61,557 nucleotides of DNA from an uncultured Prevotellaceae bacterium. Lineage in GTDB: Bacteria > Bacteroidota > Bacteroidia > Bacteroidales > Bacteroidaceae. The notes under the pieces were generated by a model. It did no database searches, was not told where the DNA came from, and was given only the letters and a program-made list of their open reading frames with translations. How positions within the stretch are numbered: position 1 is the first letter of the stretch; every line of letters starts with the position of its first letter. The stretch covers positions 1 to 61,557 of the forward strand of contig CADCEQ010000009.1 of the NCBI GenBank assembly GCA_902800435.1, in the 5' to 3' direction. Positions 32,350-41,900 of this stretch are shown in pieces. The translations under genes and the position numbers were made by a program.

Positions 32350-32406
32350 ATGAATAGAACAGCAAACTTCTGGTGGTGGCGCAACTCAAGATTCGGACAA
32401 TCGTGA
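32350..32406 (+). CDS. trpL: trp leader peptide with three consecutive Trp codons
   Basis: ATG to TGA encodes 18 residues, MNRTANFWWWRNSRFGQS. Three TGG codons in a row lie 33 nt after the promoter's -7 element and upstream of a strong hairpin (32448-32481) and trpB. This is the layout of a ribosome-stalling attenuator: low charged tRNA-Trp would stall the ribosome at WWW. No orthodox Shine-Dalgarno is seen, as is normal in Bacteroidota. I give the symbol by function and position. Conservation in related genomes would confirm it. Confidence 0.8.
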   Translation: MNRTANFWWWRNSRFGQS

Positions 32407-32447
32407 GAAGTCAGCCGTGTACCCGCCTGAAGGGAGTAAAAAGATAA

Positions 32448-32481
32448 AAAGAGGCCTGTCGTTCTTGCGACGGGCCTCTTT
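32448..32481 (+). terminator. trp attenuator hairpin
   Basis: AAAGAGGCCTGTCG (32448-32461) pairs with CGACGGGCCTCTTT (32468-32481): 14 base pairs with one G-U, and a 6-nt loop. The 3' side ends CTTTCATTT, a short U-rich run. It lies between the leader peptide and trpB, so it is the likely regulated terminator. I did not find an obvious, strong alternative antiterminator pairing by eye. Confidence 0.7.
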
Positions 32482-32515
32482 CATTTAAGATTTATCACAC
32501 AAAAACAACAAATAT

Positions 32516-33718
32516 ATGAACTATCAAGTAGACGAAAAAGGATTTTACGGAGAATTCGGCGGCGCTTACGTCCCCGAGATTCTCTATGCGACGGTGAAGA
32601 ACCTGCAGGAGCAGTACCTGCCCATCATCGAGTTGCAGGCGTTCAAGGACGAGTATCACGCGCTGCTGCGCGACTACGTGGGGCGGCCCAGTCCGCTGTA
32701 CTACGCCCGCCGCATGAGCGAGAGGTACGGCTGCCAGCTCTACCTGAAGCGCGAGGACCTGAACCACACGGGCGCCCACAAGATTAACAACACCGTAGGC
32801 CAGATACTGCTGGCGAAAAAGATGGGCAAGACGCGCATCATCGCCGAGACGGGAGCCGGACAGCACGGTGTGGCCACGGCGACAGTCTGTGCGCTGATGG
32901 GCATGAAGTGCGAGGTGTTCATGGGAGCTACCGATGTGGAGCGCCAGCACACGAACGTGGAGCGCATGAAGATGCTCGGCGCTGAGGTGCATCCCGTGCG
33001 AACGGGCAACATGACGCTGAGCGATGCTTGCTCGGAGGCCATCCGCGACTGGTGCTGCCATCCCAGCGACACCTTCTATATCGTTGGCTCGACGATGGGG
33101 CCCCACCCCTACCCCGACCTCGTGGCAAGGATGCAGAGTGTCATCTCTGAGGAAATCAAGTGGCAGCTGGAGGAGAAGATCGGGCGCGACTATCCCGACT
33201 ATCTCATTGCCTGCATCGGTGGCGGAAGCAATGCTGCAGGAACCATCTATCACTACATGGACGACGAACGGGTACGTATCGTACTGGCCGAGGCCGGCGG
33301 TCACGGCTGGGACACCGACTACACGGCAGCCACCATCCATCGCGGTACGACGGGCATCCTGCACGGAGCGAAGATGCTGGTGATGCAGGACGAGGACGGT
33401 CAGATACAGGAGGCCTTCACCATCAGCGCCGGTCTCGACTACCCCGGCGTGGGACCGATGCACTGCAACATGGCGAAGCAAGGACGCACGCAGGTGCTGA
33501 GCATCAACGACGACGAGGCCATCTACGGCGGCTACGAGCTGACGCGCATGGAGGGTATCATCCCCGCCATCGAGAGTGCCCACGCCATTGCGGCCCTTTC
33601 TAAGCTCACCTTCAAGCAGGACGACGTGGTAGTGCTGACGGTTAGCGGCCGTGGCGACAAGGATGTGGAGACTTATCTGAAGAACAAACAAATGGCAAAA
33701 GAATATGGAAACTTTTAA
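32516..33718 (+). CDS. trpB: tryptophan synthase beta chain
   Basis: The 400-residue cytoplasmic PLP enzyme makes L-Trp from indole and serine. Typical start GFYGEFGGAYVPE; PLP lysine Lys89 in NHTGAHKINNT; ETGAGQHGVA; and the phosphate-binding GGGSNA. Length is usual for TrpB1. It is the first structural gene of the operon, far from trpA at the end, which is the usual order in Bacteroidota. Its stop overlaps trpE by 14 nt. Confidence 0.98.
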   Translation: MNYQVDEKGFYGEFGGAYVPEILYATVKNLQEQYLPIIELQAFKDEYHALLRDYVGRPSPLYYARRMSERYGCQLYLKREDLNHTGAHKINNTVGQILLAKKMGKTRIIAETGAGQHGVATATVCALMGMKCEVFMGATDVERQHTNVERMKMLGAEVHPVRTGNMTLSDACSEAIRDWCCHPSDTFYIVGSTMGPHPYPDLVARMQSVISEEIKWQLEEKIGRDYPDYLIACIGGGSNAAGTIYHYMDDERVRIVLAEAGGHGWDTDYTAATIHRGTTGILHGAKMLVMQDEDGQIQEAFTISAGLDYPGVGPMHCNMAKQGRTQVLSINDDEAIYGGYELTRMEGIIPAIESAHAIAALSKLTFKQDDVVVLTVSGRGDKDVETYLKNKQMAKEYGNF

Positions 33719-35138
33719 ATACACAACCAATAGCAAGACTATTCTGGCCGACCTCTATACACCGGTCGGTGTATACATGAGGCTGCGCGACCTCTACCCG
33801 CAGTCGGCACTGATGGAGTGCGCCGACTATCACGACGCAGCCAGTTCGCGATCGTTCATCGGTATCAGTCCGATGGCCAGCGTTGCCATCGGCCACGGCA
33901 TCGCAACCGTCTCCTATCCCGACGGCAGCGTGATGCAGCACGAGGTGAACAAGGAATACCGCTCCGACAAAGCCATCCACGCCCTCATCGACAGGATTGA
34001 GGTGACGGGCGACGACGCCGGTGTCTGCGGACTCTTCGGCTTTACGTCGTTCAACGCCGTGCGCTACTTCGAGGACATCGCCGTGAAGGACGAGACGCAG
34101 GAAAAAAACGATGCCCCCGACGTGCTCTACATATTATATAAGGTGGTCATCGTGTTCGACCATCATAACAACACGGTGAAGGTGGTGACGTTAGCCCCTG
34201 CCGAAAAGACCAACGAAGCCCCCTCGGGGGCCGTAGGGGGGGCTTCCATCATAGACGACATCCTCAAGGCCATGAACCGTGGCAACGTGAGAGAATACGA
34301 CTTCCACGCCATCGGTGACGTCAGCTCGACCCTGACCGACGAGGAGCACAAGGCGAACATCCGCCGCGGCATACAGCACTGTCTGCGCGGCGACGTGTTC
34401 CAGATTGTGCTTTCGCGGCGTTTCGTGCAGCGCTACGAGGGCGACGACTTCAAGCTGTACAGAACGCTGAGGAGCATCAACCCGAGCCCCTACCTCTTCT
34501 ATTTCGACTTCGGTGGCTTCCGCATCTTCGGTTCAAGTCCTGAGACGCACTGCCGCATTGAGGGGCGCAAAGCCTACATCGACCCCATTGCCGGAACAAC
34601 GAAGCGCACGGGCGATGCCGAGGCCGACCGCCGGGGGGCAGAGTTCCTGCGCAACGACCCGAAGGAGAATGCCGAGCACGTGATGCTCGTCGACCTGGCC
34701 CGCAACGACCTGTCGAGGAACTGCCACGGGGTGAAGGTCGACTACTACAAGGACATCCAGTACTACTCCCATGTCATCCACCTGGTCTCGCGCGTCAGCG
34801 GTGAGCTCGATGAGGGTGCCGACCCCATCAAGGCGTTCATCGACACCTTCCCCGCCGGAACGCTGAGCGGTGCGCCGAAGGTTCGCGCCATGCAACTCAT
34901 CTCGGAGTACGAGCCGCACAACCGAGGCGCCTACGGTGGCTGCATCGGCATCATCGGACTCGACGGTTCGCTGAACCAGGCCATCACCATCCGCACGTTC
35001 GTCTCGCGCAACGGCGAGCTGTGGTTCCAGGCCGGCGGCGGCATCGTAGCCAAGAGCAACGAAGAATACGAGTTGCAGGAAGTGAACAACAAACTCGGTG
35101 CGCTGCGCCGCGCCATACTCATGGCAGAGGAAATGTAA
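33705..35138 (+). CDS. trpE: anthranilate synthase component I
   Basis: The 477-residue enzyme makes anthranilate from chorismate with ammonia or with glutamine via TrpG. The C-terminal chorismate-binding domain is clear (FQIVLSRRF, INPSPYLFYFDFGGFRIFGSSPE, IDPIAGTTKRTGDAEADR, HVMLVDLARNDLSR, FPAGTLSGAPKVRAMQLI). The N-terminal Trp-feedback region has LRDLYPQSALMECADYHD. A G/C palindrome (34215-34246) adds EAPSGAVGGAS in the variable linker between the two halves. It overlaps trpB by 14 nt, suggesting translational coupling. Confidence 0.97.
   Translation: METFKYTTNSKTILADLYTPVGVYMRLRDLYPQSALMECADYHDAASSRSFIGISPMASVAIGHGIATVSYPDGSVMQHEVNKEYRSDKAIHALIDRIEVTGDDAGVCGLFGFTSFNAVRYFEDIAVKDETQEKNDAPDVLYILYKVVIVFDHHNNTVKVVTLAPAEKTNEAPSGAVGGASIIDDILKAMNRGNVREYDFHAIGDVSSTLTDEEHKANIRRGIQHCLRGDVFQIVLSRRFVQRYEGDDFKLYRTLRSINPSPYLFYFDFGGFRIFGSSPETHCRIEGRKAYIDPIAGTTKRTGDAEADRRGAEFLRNDPKENAEHVMLVDLARNDLSRNCHGVKVDYYKDIQYYSHVIHLVSRVSGELDEGADPIKAFIDTFPAGTLSGAPKVRAMQLISEYEPHNRGAYGGCIGIIGLDGSLNQAITIRTFVSRNGELWFQAGGGIVAKSNEEYELQEVNNKLGALRRAILMAEEM
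34215..34246 (+). repeat. G/C palindrome inside trpE
   Basis: GAAGCCCCC (34215-34223) and GGGGGCTTC (34238-34246) are inverted repeats, with extra CCCCCTCGGGGG symmetry inside. The run of G and C is unlike the surrounding codons and reads in frame through the linker of TrpE. It resembles the G-rich intergenic repeats at 246-386. Confidence 0.75.
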
Positions 35139-35142
35139 ACTA

Positions 35143-35166
35143 CGAATTTTACGAATTTCACGAATT
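35143..35166 (+). repeat. short tandem repeat in the trpE-trpG spacer
   Basis: ACGAATTT occurs in three slightly varied tandem copies that fill the spacer between the trpE stop and the trpG start. Confidence 0.75.
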
Positions 35167-35730
35167 ATGAAGATAGTAATCATAGACAACTACGACTCAT
35201 TTACGTATAACTTGAGTCATTTGGTGAAAGAGCTTGGTGCTGAGGTGACTGTGTGCCGAAATGATCAGTTTGAACTGCCACAGATAGAACAATTCGATAA
35301 GATTATCCTCTCGCCTGGTCCTGGTATCCCCAGCGAGGCAGGGCTGCTACTCGAAGTCATCCGCGAGTATGCTGGGGGTAAGCCGATACTGGGCGTCTGC
35401 CTGGGTCATCAGGCCATCGGCGAGGCATTCGGTGGGAAGTTAGAAAACCTCAGCGAAGTATTCCACGGGGTGGCTACACCTTGTCATATCACAGCTGTCG
35501 ACCCACTATTCGACGGACTAGACAAGACCATCACCATCGGGCGCTACCATTCGTGGGTGGTGTCGAAGGACGGTTTCCCCGACTGCTTAGAGATAACTGC
35601 CGAGAGCGACGAGGGGCAGATCATGGCCCTCCAGCACAAGGACTACCCGGTGTACGGCATCCAGTTCCACCCCGAAAGCGTATTAACCCCCGAAGGACGT
35701 ATAATCATCAAAAACTTTATAGACTTATGA
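35167..35730 (+). CDS. trpG: anthranilate synthase component II (glutamine amidotransferase)
   Basis: Start chosen at MKIVIIDNYDSFTYNL (187 residues), the conserved TrpG/PabA beginning; upstream in-frame codons overlap trpE. Class I amidotransferase motifs: LSPGPGIPSEAG, nucleophile Cys in ILGVCLGHQAIGE, and YGIQFHPESVLTPEG with the His-Glu pair. It supplies ammonia to TrpE. It may also serve folate synthesis, since many Bacteroidota share one subunit. Codon use is a little less GC-biased than in the flanking trp genes. It overlaps trpD by ATGA. Confidence 0.97.
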   Translation: MKIVIIDNYDSFTYNLSHLVKELGAEVTVCRNDQFELPQIEQFDKIILSPGPGIPSEAGLLLEVIREYAGGKPILGVCLGHQAIGEAFGGKLENLSEVFHGVATPCHITAVDPLFDGLDKTITIGRYHSWVVSKDGFPDCLEITAESDEGQIMALQHKDYPVYGIQFHPESVLTPEGRIIIKNFIDL

Positions 35731-36725
35731 AAGAAATCTTAGCAAAGCTCCTCAACCACGAGGAACTCTCCCGCGAGGAGATGAAGAACATTCTGGTGGG
35801 CATCACCCACAGTGAGTTTCCTAACGAACAGATCACGGCCCTGCTGACGGCCCTGCAGATGCGCGGCGTCACCGTCGAAGAGCTGCTGGGCTTCCGTGAC
35901 GGCATCTTAGAGACGGGCGTGCCCGTGCCTCTCGACTGCGACCGCTACATCGACGTGGTGGGTACCGGCGGCGACCGCAAGAACACTTTCAACATCTCGA
36001 CGACGTCCTGCTTTGTCATCGCCGGTGCCGGCTACAAGGTGGCCAAGCACGGTAACTACGCCGCCACGTCGACCAGCGGAGCTTCGAACGTCATTGCCCA
36101 ACACGGCGTGAAGTTCACCGACGACCTGGCCCAGCTGAACCGCTGCATGGATGAGGCAGGCATCGTCTACCTGCACGCCCAGCTCTTTGCCAAGGCCATG
36201 AAGTTCGTCGGCCCCATCCGCAAGGCGCTGCCCTTCCCCACCATCTTCAACCTGCTTGGTCCGCTGGTGAACCCCTCGCAGCCCAGCTGTCAGCTGCTCG
36301 GCGTGGCCAACCTCGACCAGATGCGCTTGTATCACGCTGTCTACCAGCGCCTCGGCATCGACTACGGAATCGTGAACTCGATAGACGGCTACGACGAGAT
36401 CTCACTGACTGGCGACTTCAAGGTAACGACCAACACATACGAGAAGATCTTCTCGCCTGCCGACCTTGGTTTCCAGCCTGCCAAGCCTGAGGAGCTGGTC
36501 GCCGGTGCTACCGAACAGGAGGCCAAGGAGATTTTCGACGCCGTGCTTGAGAACCGCGCCCTGCCAGCCCAGAAAAACATCGTACTGGCTAATGCCGCCT
36601 TCGGCATCCAGGTGCTGGAGAAGGGTCAGAAGAGCATCGACGAGTGCCTCAGCATTGCCCGCGAGAGCATCGACAGCGGCAGCGCCCTGCGGACGTTCAA
36701 GAAGTTCGTGGAACTCAACTCGTAA
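35727..36725 (+). CDS. trpD: anthranilate phosphoribosyltransferase
   Basis: Start at MKEILAKLLNHEELSREE (332 residues), overlapping the trpG stop by ATGA. PRPP-binding GTGGDRKNTFNIST and KHGNYAATSTSGASN are intact, with GPLVNPSQP later. It transfers the phosphoribosyl group to anthranilate. Separate from trpG here, in contrast to fused enterobacterial forms. Confidence 0.97.
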   Translation: MKEILAKLLNHEELSREEMKNILVGITHSEFPNEQITALLTALQMRGVTVEELLGFRDGILETGVPVPLDCDRYIDVVGTGGDRKNTFNISTTSCFVIAGAGYKVAKHGNYAATSTSGASNVIAQHGVKFTDDLAQLNRCMDEAGIVYLHAQLFAKAMKFVGPIRKALPFPTIFNLLGPLVNPSQPSCQLLGVANLDQMRLYHAVYQRLGIDYGIVNSIDGYDEISLTGDFKVTTNTYEKIFSPADLGFQPAKPEELVAGATEQEAKEIFDAVLENRALPAQKNIVLANAAFGIQVLEKGQKSIDECLSIARESIDSGSALRTFKKFVELNS

Positions 36726-36728
36726 GCT

Positions 36729-37463
36729 ATGGACATCCTACAGGAAATCGTAGCCACGAAACGCGAGGAGCTTGAGCGGATGCGGCGGAAGAAGCCGTCG
36801 CTCCGCGAGGCCCTGCTTCAGAGCGAGACCGGTATCATCGCCGAGTTCAAGCGCCGCTCGCCGTCGAAGGGCTGGATCAAGGAGGAGGGCCTCGCCTCGG
36901 AGATTCCGCTGTCATACCAGCAGAACGGTGCCGCCGCGATAAGTATTCTGACCGACAAGCAATATTTCGGCGGTCATGATCGTTTTATAGTAGAGGCCCG
37001 GCAGTCGGGCGTGACGCTTCCTGTGCTCTACAAGAACTTCGTCATCGACGAACTGCAGCTCTATGAAGCAGCCTTGTGCGGAGCGTCGGCGGTACTGCTG
37101 ATTGCGGCGTGCCTCCCGAAGGAGAAGCTTCGGGCACTGCAGCTGAAGGCGCACGAGCTGGGGCTTGAAGTGCTGCTTGAGATGCACAGCGAAGAAGAGC
37201 TGGATTACTGCGAGTTAGATCCGGATGTTTACGGCATCAACAACCGTCATCTCGGGTCGTTCGTGACCGATGTCGAGAACTCCTTCCGACTGGCCGAGCG
37301 CCTGCCGAAGGACGCGGTGAAGGTGAGCGAGAGCGGCATCTCACGCCCCGAGACCATCCGTGAACTGCGCCAGGCCGGCTTCCGTGGATTCCTCATCGGC
37401 GAGACGTTCATGAAGACGCCCGACCCGGGAAAGACATTAAAACAATTTATAGAACAGATATGA
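36729..37463 (+). CDS. trpC: indole-3-glycerol phosphate synthase
   Basis: The 244-residue TIM barrel has IIAEFKRRSPSKGWI (catalytic Glu and Lys), ISILTDKQYFGG, LPVLYKNFVIDE, YGINNRHLGSF and VSESGIS. It closes the indole ring in the fourth step of Trp synthesis. It begins 3 nt after the trpD stop and overlaps trpF by ATGA. Confidence 0.97.
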   Translation: MDILQEIVATKREELERMRRKKPSLREALLQSETGIIAEFKRRSPSKGWIKEEGLASEIPLSYQQNGAAAISILTDKQYFGGHDRFIVEARQSGVTLPVLYKNFVIDELQLYEAALCGASAVLLIAACLPKEKLRALQLKAHELGLEVLLEMHSEEELDYCELDPDVYGINNRHLGSFVTDVENSFRLAERLPKDAVKVSESGISRPETIRELRQAGFRGFLIGETFMKTPDPGKTLKQFIEQI

Positions 37464-38119
37464 TCATAAAAGTTTGTGGAATGCGCGAGGGCGAGAACAT
37501 CCGCCAGGTCGCTGAGTTGGGAGTTAACTGGATTGGTATGATATTCTGGGACAAGTCGCCGCGTAACGTGACGATGATTCCCACCTACGCCGGGATTATC
37601 CCCGACCGTGGGTCAGACATCGGCAGCTTCAAGGCCAAGCGCGTCGGCGTGTTTGTCGACGAGATGCCGCAGAACATCATTACCCGCGTGGTGAACTACA
37701 AGCTCGACCTCGTACAGCTGCACGGCCACGAGACGCCGACACTCATCCGCAACCTGCGCCGTACGCTCGACCCCGACATCAGGCCGGGTGTCCAGTTCAT
37801 CAAGGCCATCAGCGTCGGGGGCTGCAATGATATTGCAACATACAAGGACTACGAGGACTGCGTGGACTACTTCCTGTTTGACACGAAGTGCCCGACGGTG
37901 GGCGGCAGCGGCAGCCAGTTCAACTGGTCGGTGCTTGAGGCCTACGACGGCGACGTGCCCTTCCTGCTGAGCGGCGGCATCGGTCCCGACGACGCAGAGC
38001 GCGTCCGCAACTTCCATCACCCCAAGTGCATCGGCATCGACCTCAACTCACGCTTCGAGACCGAGCCAGGACTGAAAGACATCACAAAACTCAAACAATT
38101 CTTAGAACAACTGAAATGA
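37460..38119 (+). CDS. trpF: phosphoribosylanthranilate isomerase
   Basis: The 219-residue barrel opens [16 protein letters not shown] with the catalytic Cys and carries [30 protein letters not shown] with the general-acid Asp, and [14 protein letters not shown]. It is a stand-alone gene, not fused to trpC. Overlaps trpA by ATGA. Confidence 0.97.
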   Translation: MIIKVCGMREGENIRQVAELGVNWIGMIFWDKSPRNVTMIPTYAGIIPDRGSDIGSFKAKRVGVFVDEMPQNIITRVVNYKLDLVQLHGHETPTLIRNLRRTLDPDIRPGVQFIKAISVGGCNDIATYKDYEDCVDYFLFDTKCPTVGGSGSQFNWSVLEAYDGDVPFLLSGGIGPDDAERVRNFHHPKCIGIDLNSRFETEPGLKDITKLKQFLEQLK

Positions 38120-38895
38120 ACAAGATAAACCAAGTATTCTCCAACCGAGGCGACCGCAAGCTGCTGAGCCTCTACTTCTGCGCTGGCACGCCGACCCTCG
38201 AAGGCACCGGCGAGGTCATCAAGACGATGGAGCGACGGGGCATTGACTTCGTCGAGGTCGGCATCCCCTTCAGCGACCCGTTGGCCGACGGTCCCGTCAT
38301 TCAGACTGCCGCCACGAAAGCCCTCCGGAACGGCATGAGCCTGAAGACGCTCTTCGCCCAGCTGTCGGCCATCAAGGACGAGGTCTCCATCCCCCTGATA
38401 CTGATGGGCTACCTGAACCCCATCCTGCACTACGGCATCGAGGCGTTCTGCCAGTCGTGTGCCGAGGCAGGCGTCAGCGGTATGATTATCCCCGACCTGC
38501 CCTTCGACGACTATCTCAACATTGTGAAGCCCGCCGCCGACAAGTACGACCTGCGCGTCATCATGCTTATCACGCCCGAGACATCGGAAGAGCGCATCCG
38601 CTTCATCGACCAGAACACCGACGGCTTCATCTACATGGTTTCGTCGGCCGCCATCACCGGTGCCCAGAAGTCGTTCGACGAGCAGAAGCAGGCCTACTTC
38701 CAGCGCATCAATGCCATGAGCCTCCGCAATCCGCGCATGATCGGCTTCGGCATCAGCAACGCCCAGACGCTAAAGGCCGCCCAGGACAACGCCGCCGGTG
38801 CCATCATCGGTTCGAAGTTCGTCACCCTGCTCGACGAGGCCGGCGGCAATGCCGACAAAGCCCTCGACCAGCTGTTCGACGCCCTGCAGCACTAA
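38116..38895 (+). CDS. trpA: tryptophan synthase alpha chain
   Basis: Start at [12 protein letters not shown], in ATGA overlap with trpF (259 residues). Motifs: [26 protein letters not shown] with the catalytic Glu, a central catalytic Asp in [11 protein letters not shown], and FGISNAQ with the phosphate loop. It converts indole-glycerol phosphate to indole for TrpB. Last gene of the operon. I see no clear terminator in the 91 bp before the next gene. Confidence 0.97.
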   Translation: MNKINQVFSNRGDRKLLSLYFCAGTPTLEGTGEVIKTMERRGIDFVEVGIPFSDPLADGPVIQTAATKALRNGMSLKTLFAQLSAIKDEVSIPLILMGYLNPILHYGIEAFCQSCAEAGVSGMIIPDLPFDDYLNIVKPAADKYDLRVIMLITPETSEERIRFIDQNTDGFIYMVSSAAITGAQKSFDEQKQAYFQRINAMSLRNPRMIGFGISNAQTLKAAQDNAAGAIIGSKFVTLLDEAGGNADKALDQLFDALQH

Positions 38896-38948
38896 AACGA
38901 TTACGTGATAAAAAAGCTTAATTAGTTCGCAGTATCGTGTAAATTCCG

Positions 38949-38956
38949 TAACTTTG
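38949..38956 (+). promoter_or_regulatory. -7 element upstream of the GH28-GH105 fusion
   Basis: TAACTTTG followed by CACG, 30 bp before the start codon. There is no TTG at 19-20 nt upstream, so activator help may be needed. Confidence 0.6.
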
Positions 38957-38986
38957 CACGAAACTACGAACTAATTCTTTTATAGT

Positions 38987-41900
38987 ATGAAGAAATCACT
39001 ACAACTGATGCTACTGTGCCTGCTTGTTCCCCTGCTGAGCTACGCCGAGGGATGGGACGAGGCAAAGTATAAGCAGATTGAGCAAAGCATCAAGCAGCCG
39101 CAGATCAGCGGCAAGGACTACGTCATCACCAAGTTCGGTGCCAAGCCCGACGCTTCGGCTGCCACCAACCAGAAGGCCATCCAGAAGGCCATCGACAAAT
39201 GCTCGAAGAAAGGCGGCGGACGTGTCATCGTCCCTGCCGGTCAGAAGTTCCTGACCGCTGCCATCGAGCTGAAGAGTCGCGTCAACCTGCACGTTGAGGA
39301 GGGGGCCGTTCTGGAGTTTGTCTTCGAGCCTGAGCTCTACCCCATCGTCGAGACGTCTTGGGAAGGGTTGGAGTGCTTCAACCTCTCGCCCTGCGTCTAT
39401 GCCTTCAAGGCCACTGACATCGCCGTTACGGGCAAGGGTACCATCGACGGCGGCGGCTCGAACGACACGTGGTGGCCGTGGTGCGGTGCCGCGAAGTTCG
39501 GCTGGAAGGAGGGCATGATCAGCCAGAAAATTGAGGCCCGCCCGCGCCTGCTGAAGAACGGCGAGAACGGCATACCGATGTACAACGAGCAGGGCCAGCG
39601 CTCACCGGAGCGCGTCTTCGGCCCGAAGGATGGTCTCAGGCCGCAGCTCGTCAGCTTCAACAAGTGCGAGCGCATCCTGCTTGAGGACGTCACGCTGCTG
39701 CGCTCGCCGTTCTGGGTTATCCATCCCCTGCACTCCACCGACGTCACCGTGCGCCGTGTCAAGATGATCAACGACGGTCCCAACGGCGACGGTTGCGACC
39801 CTGAGTGCTGCGACCGCGTGCTGATAGAGGACTGTTTCTTCAACACCGGCGACGACTGCATCGCCATCAAGAGCGGCCGCAACCGCGACGGCCGTGAGCG
39901 CAATATGCCGTCGAAGAACATCATCATCCGCAACTGCGAGATGAAGAACGGTCACGGCGGCGTGGTCGTAGGCTCCGAGATTTCGGGCGGCTGCCAGAAT
40001 GTCTACGCCCACGACTGCGTGATGGACTCGCCCAACCTCGACCGCGTGCTGCGCATCAAGACCAACAGCTGTCGCGGCGGCATCATCGAGAACATCAACA
40101 TGCGCGACATCAAGGTGGGACAGTGCGGCGAGGCCGTGGTCAAGATTAACCTCGACTACGAGCACAACGAGGTCTGCTGCCGCGGTTTCAACCCGACGGT
40201 GCGCAACATCAACGTCGAGAACGTCAACTGCCAGAAGTCGAAGTACGGCGTGCTGGTCATCGCCCTCGATACGGTCTGCAATGTCTACGACGTCAACCTG
40301 AAGAACTGCCGCTTCGACAGTGTCCAGCAGGGCAACAAGATTACCGGTCAGACGCGCAACATCCGTTACGACAACTATTTCGTCAACGGCTCGCTCTGTC
40401 TGACGGAGATGCCCTACAAGCACTACTCGGAGTGGATGACCTACTCGGAGATGAAGCGCGTGCCCCGCTCCTACCTGCTCGACTTCTCGACCCGCCCCAA
40501 GTGGAGCTACGTGATGGGTATCGAACTGGAGAGTATGCTCGACACCTATCTTAGATATGGTGGCGAGGACATCCGCCGCTACTGCCAGGAGTACACCGAC
40601 ACGATGATCAACCAGAAGGGCGACATCCGCGGCTATAACATCCTGGACTACAACCTCGACAACATCCGCACCGGCCACTTCGTAACCCGTATGTACCAGC
40701 AGTGGCCCGAGGCCAAGAACCTGCTGGCCATGAAGACCATGATGAAGCAGCTGCAGGACCAGCCGCGCACCAAGGCCGACAAGGTCTACTGGCACAAGGC
40801 CATCTACGCCTACCAGGTGTGGCTCGACGGTATCTTCATGGGCTTGCCCTACCGCTGTCTGACAGCTCCCATAACCAACAAGAAGAACGCCACCAAGATC
40901 TACGACGATGCCGTCGACCAGCTTAAGGTGACCTACGAGCGCACCCTCGACCCGAAGACTGGCTTGAACCGCCACGCCTACGACGAGACGCGCAAGGCCT
41001 TCTGGGCCGACCCGCAGACGGGCCTGTCACAGCACTGCTGGGGCCGCGCTCAGGGCTGGTACACGATGGCTCTCATCGAGGTGCTCGACGCCCTGCCAGA
41101 GACTTACAGCCGCCGCTCCGAAGTCATCGACCTGCTGCGCAAGGACTTCGACGCCATCCTCAAGTGGCAGGACAAGAAGACGGGCACGTGGTATCAGGTC
41201 ATGGACAGTCCAGGCCGCGAAGGTAACTATCTGGAAGCCACTTGTTCAGCCATGTTCACTTACGCATTACTGAAAGCCTACCGCAAGGGCTACGTCGGCA
41301 CCAAGTACCGCGAAGCCGGCATCCGCGCCTACCGTGGCATCATCAACAATTTCATCCGCGTAAACGCCGACAAGACCATCTCGCTGACCAACTGCTGCTC
41401 GGTGGCAGGTCTCGGTCCGGCAGCCACCGACGAGGTCGTTGCCGCCATGAAGAAGGTTAACCCGAAGGGCTCGGTCAAGGAGAACCGCCGCCGCGACGGT
41501 GGCTATGCCTACTACCTCTCCGAACAGATACGCGACAACGACGCCAAGGGGCTCGGCCCGTTCATCTGGGCATCGTTAGAGATGGAGATGCTGGGCTACG
41601 ACACGCAGAACACCACCGCCGAGATTAACCGTCAGGCCGTGGTCACTCGCAACAACCCCGTCATCACCGAAGCCGACGCGCTGGCCTCGCTGACGGTGGG
41701 CAACGGACACTTTGCGACGACGGTCGACGTTACCGGCCTGCAGTCGTTCCCTTTTGACTATGAGGCAGGTGTGCCTCTGACAGCCATGTCCGATTGGGGC
41801 TGGCATAAGTTCGAAAACACCAACGGCCTGAGACCTGCCGAGAGCGAGAAATCGTTCGACTTGGGTCACGGCCACCCCGAGGTTTACGCCGTGGAGTATA

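Noticed and set aside
37816..37842. Palindrome-like GCTGCAATGATATTGCAAC in trpF resembling the 43419 palindrome
   Set aside because: The residues it encodes fit the normal TrpF alignment and the match is only partial, so chance is more likely than insertion.
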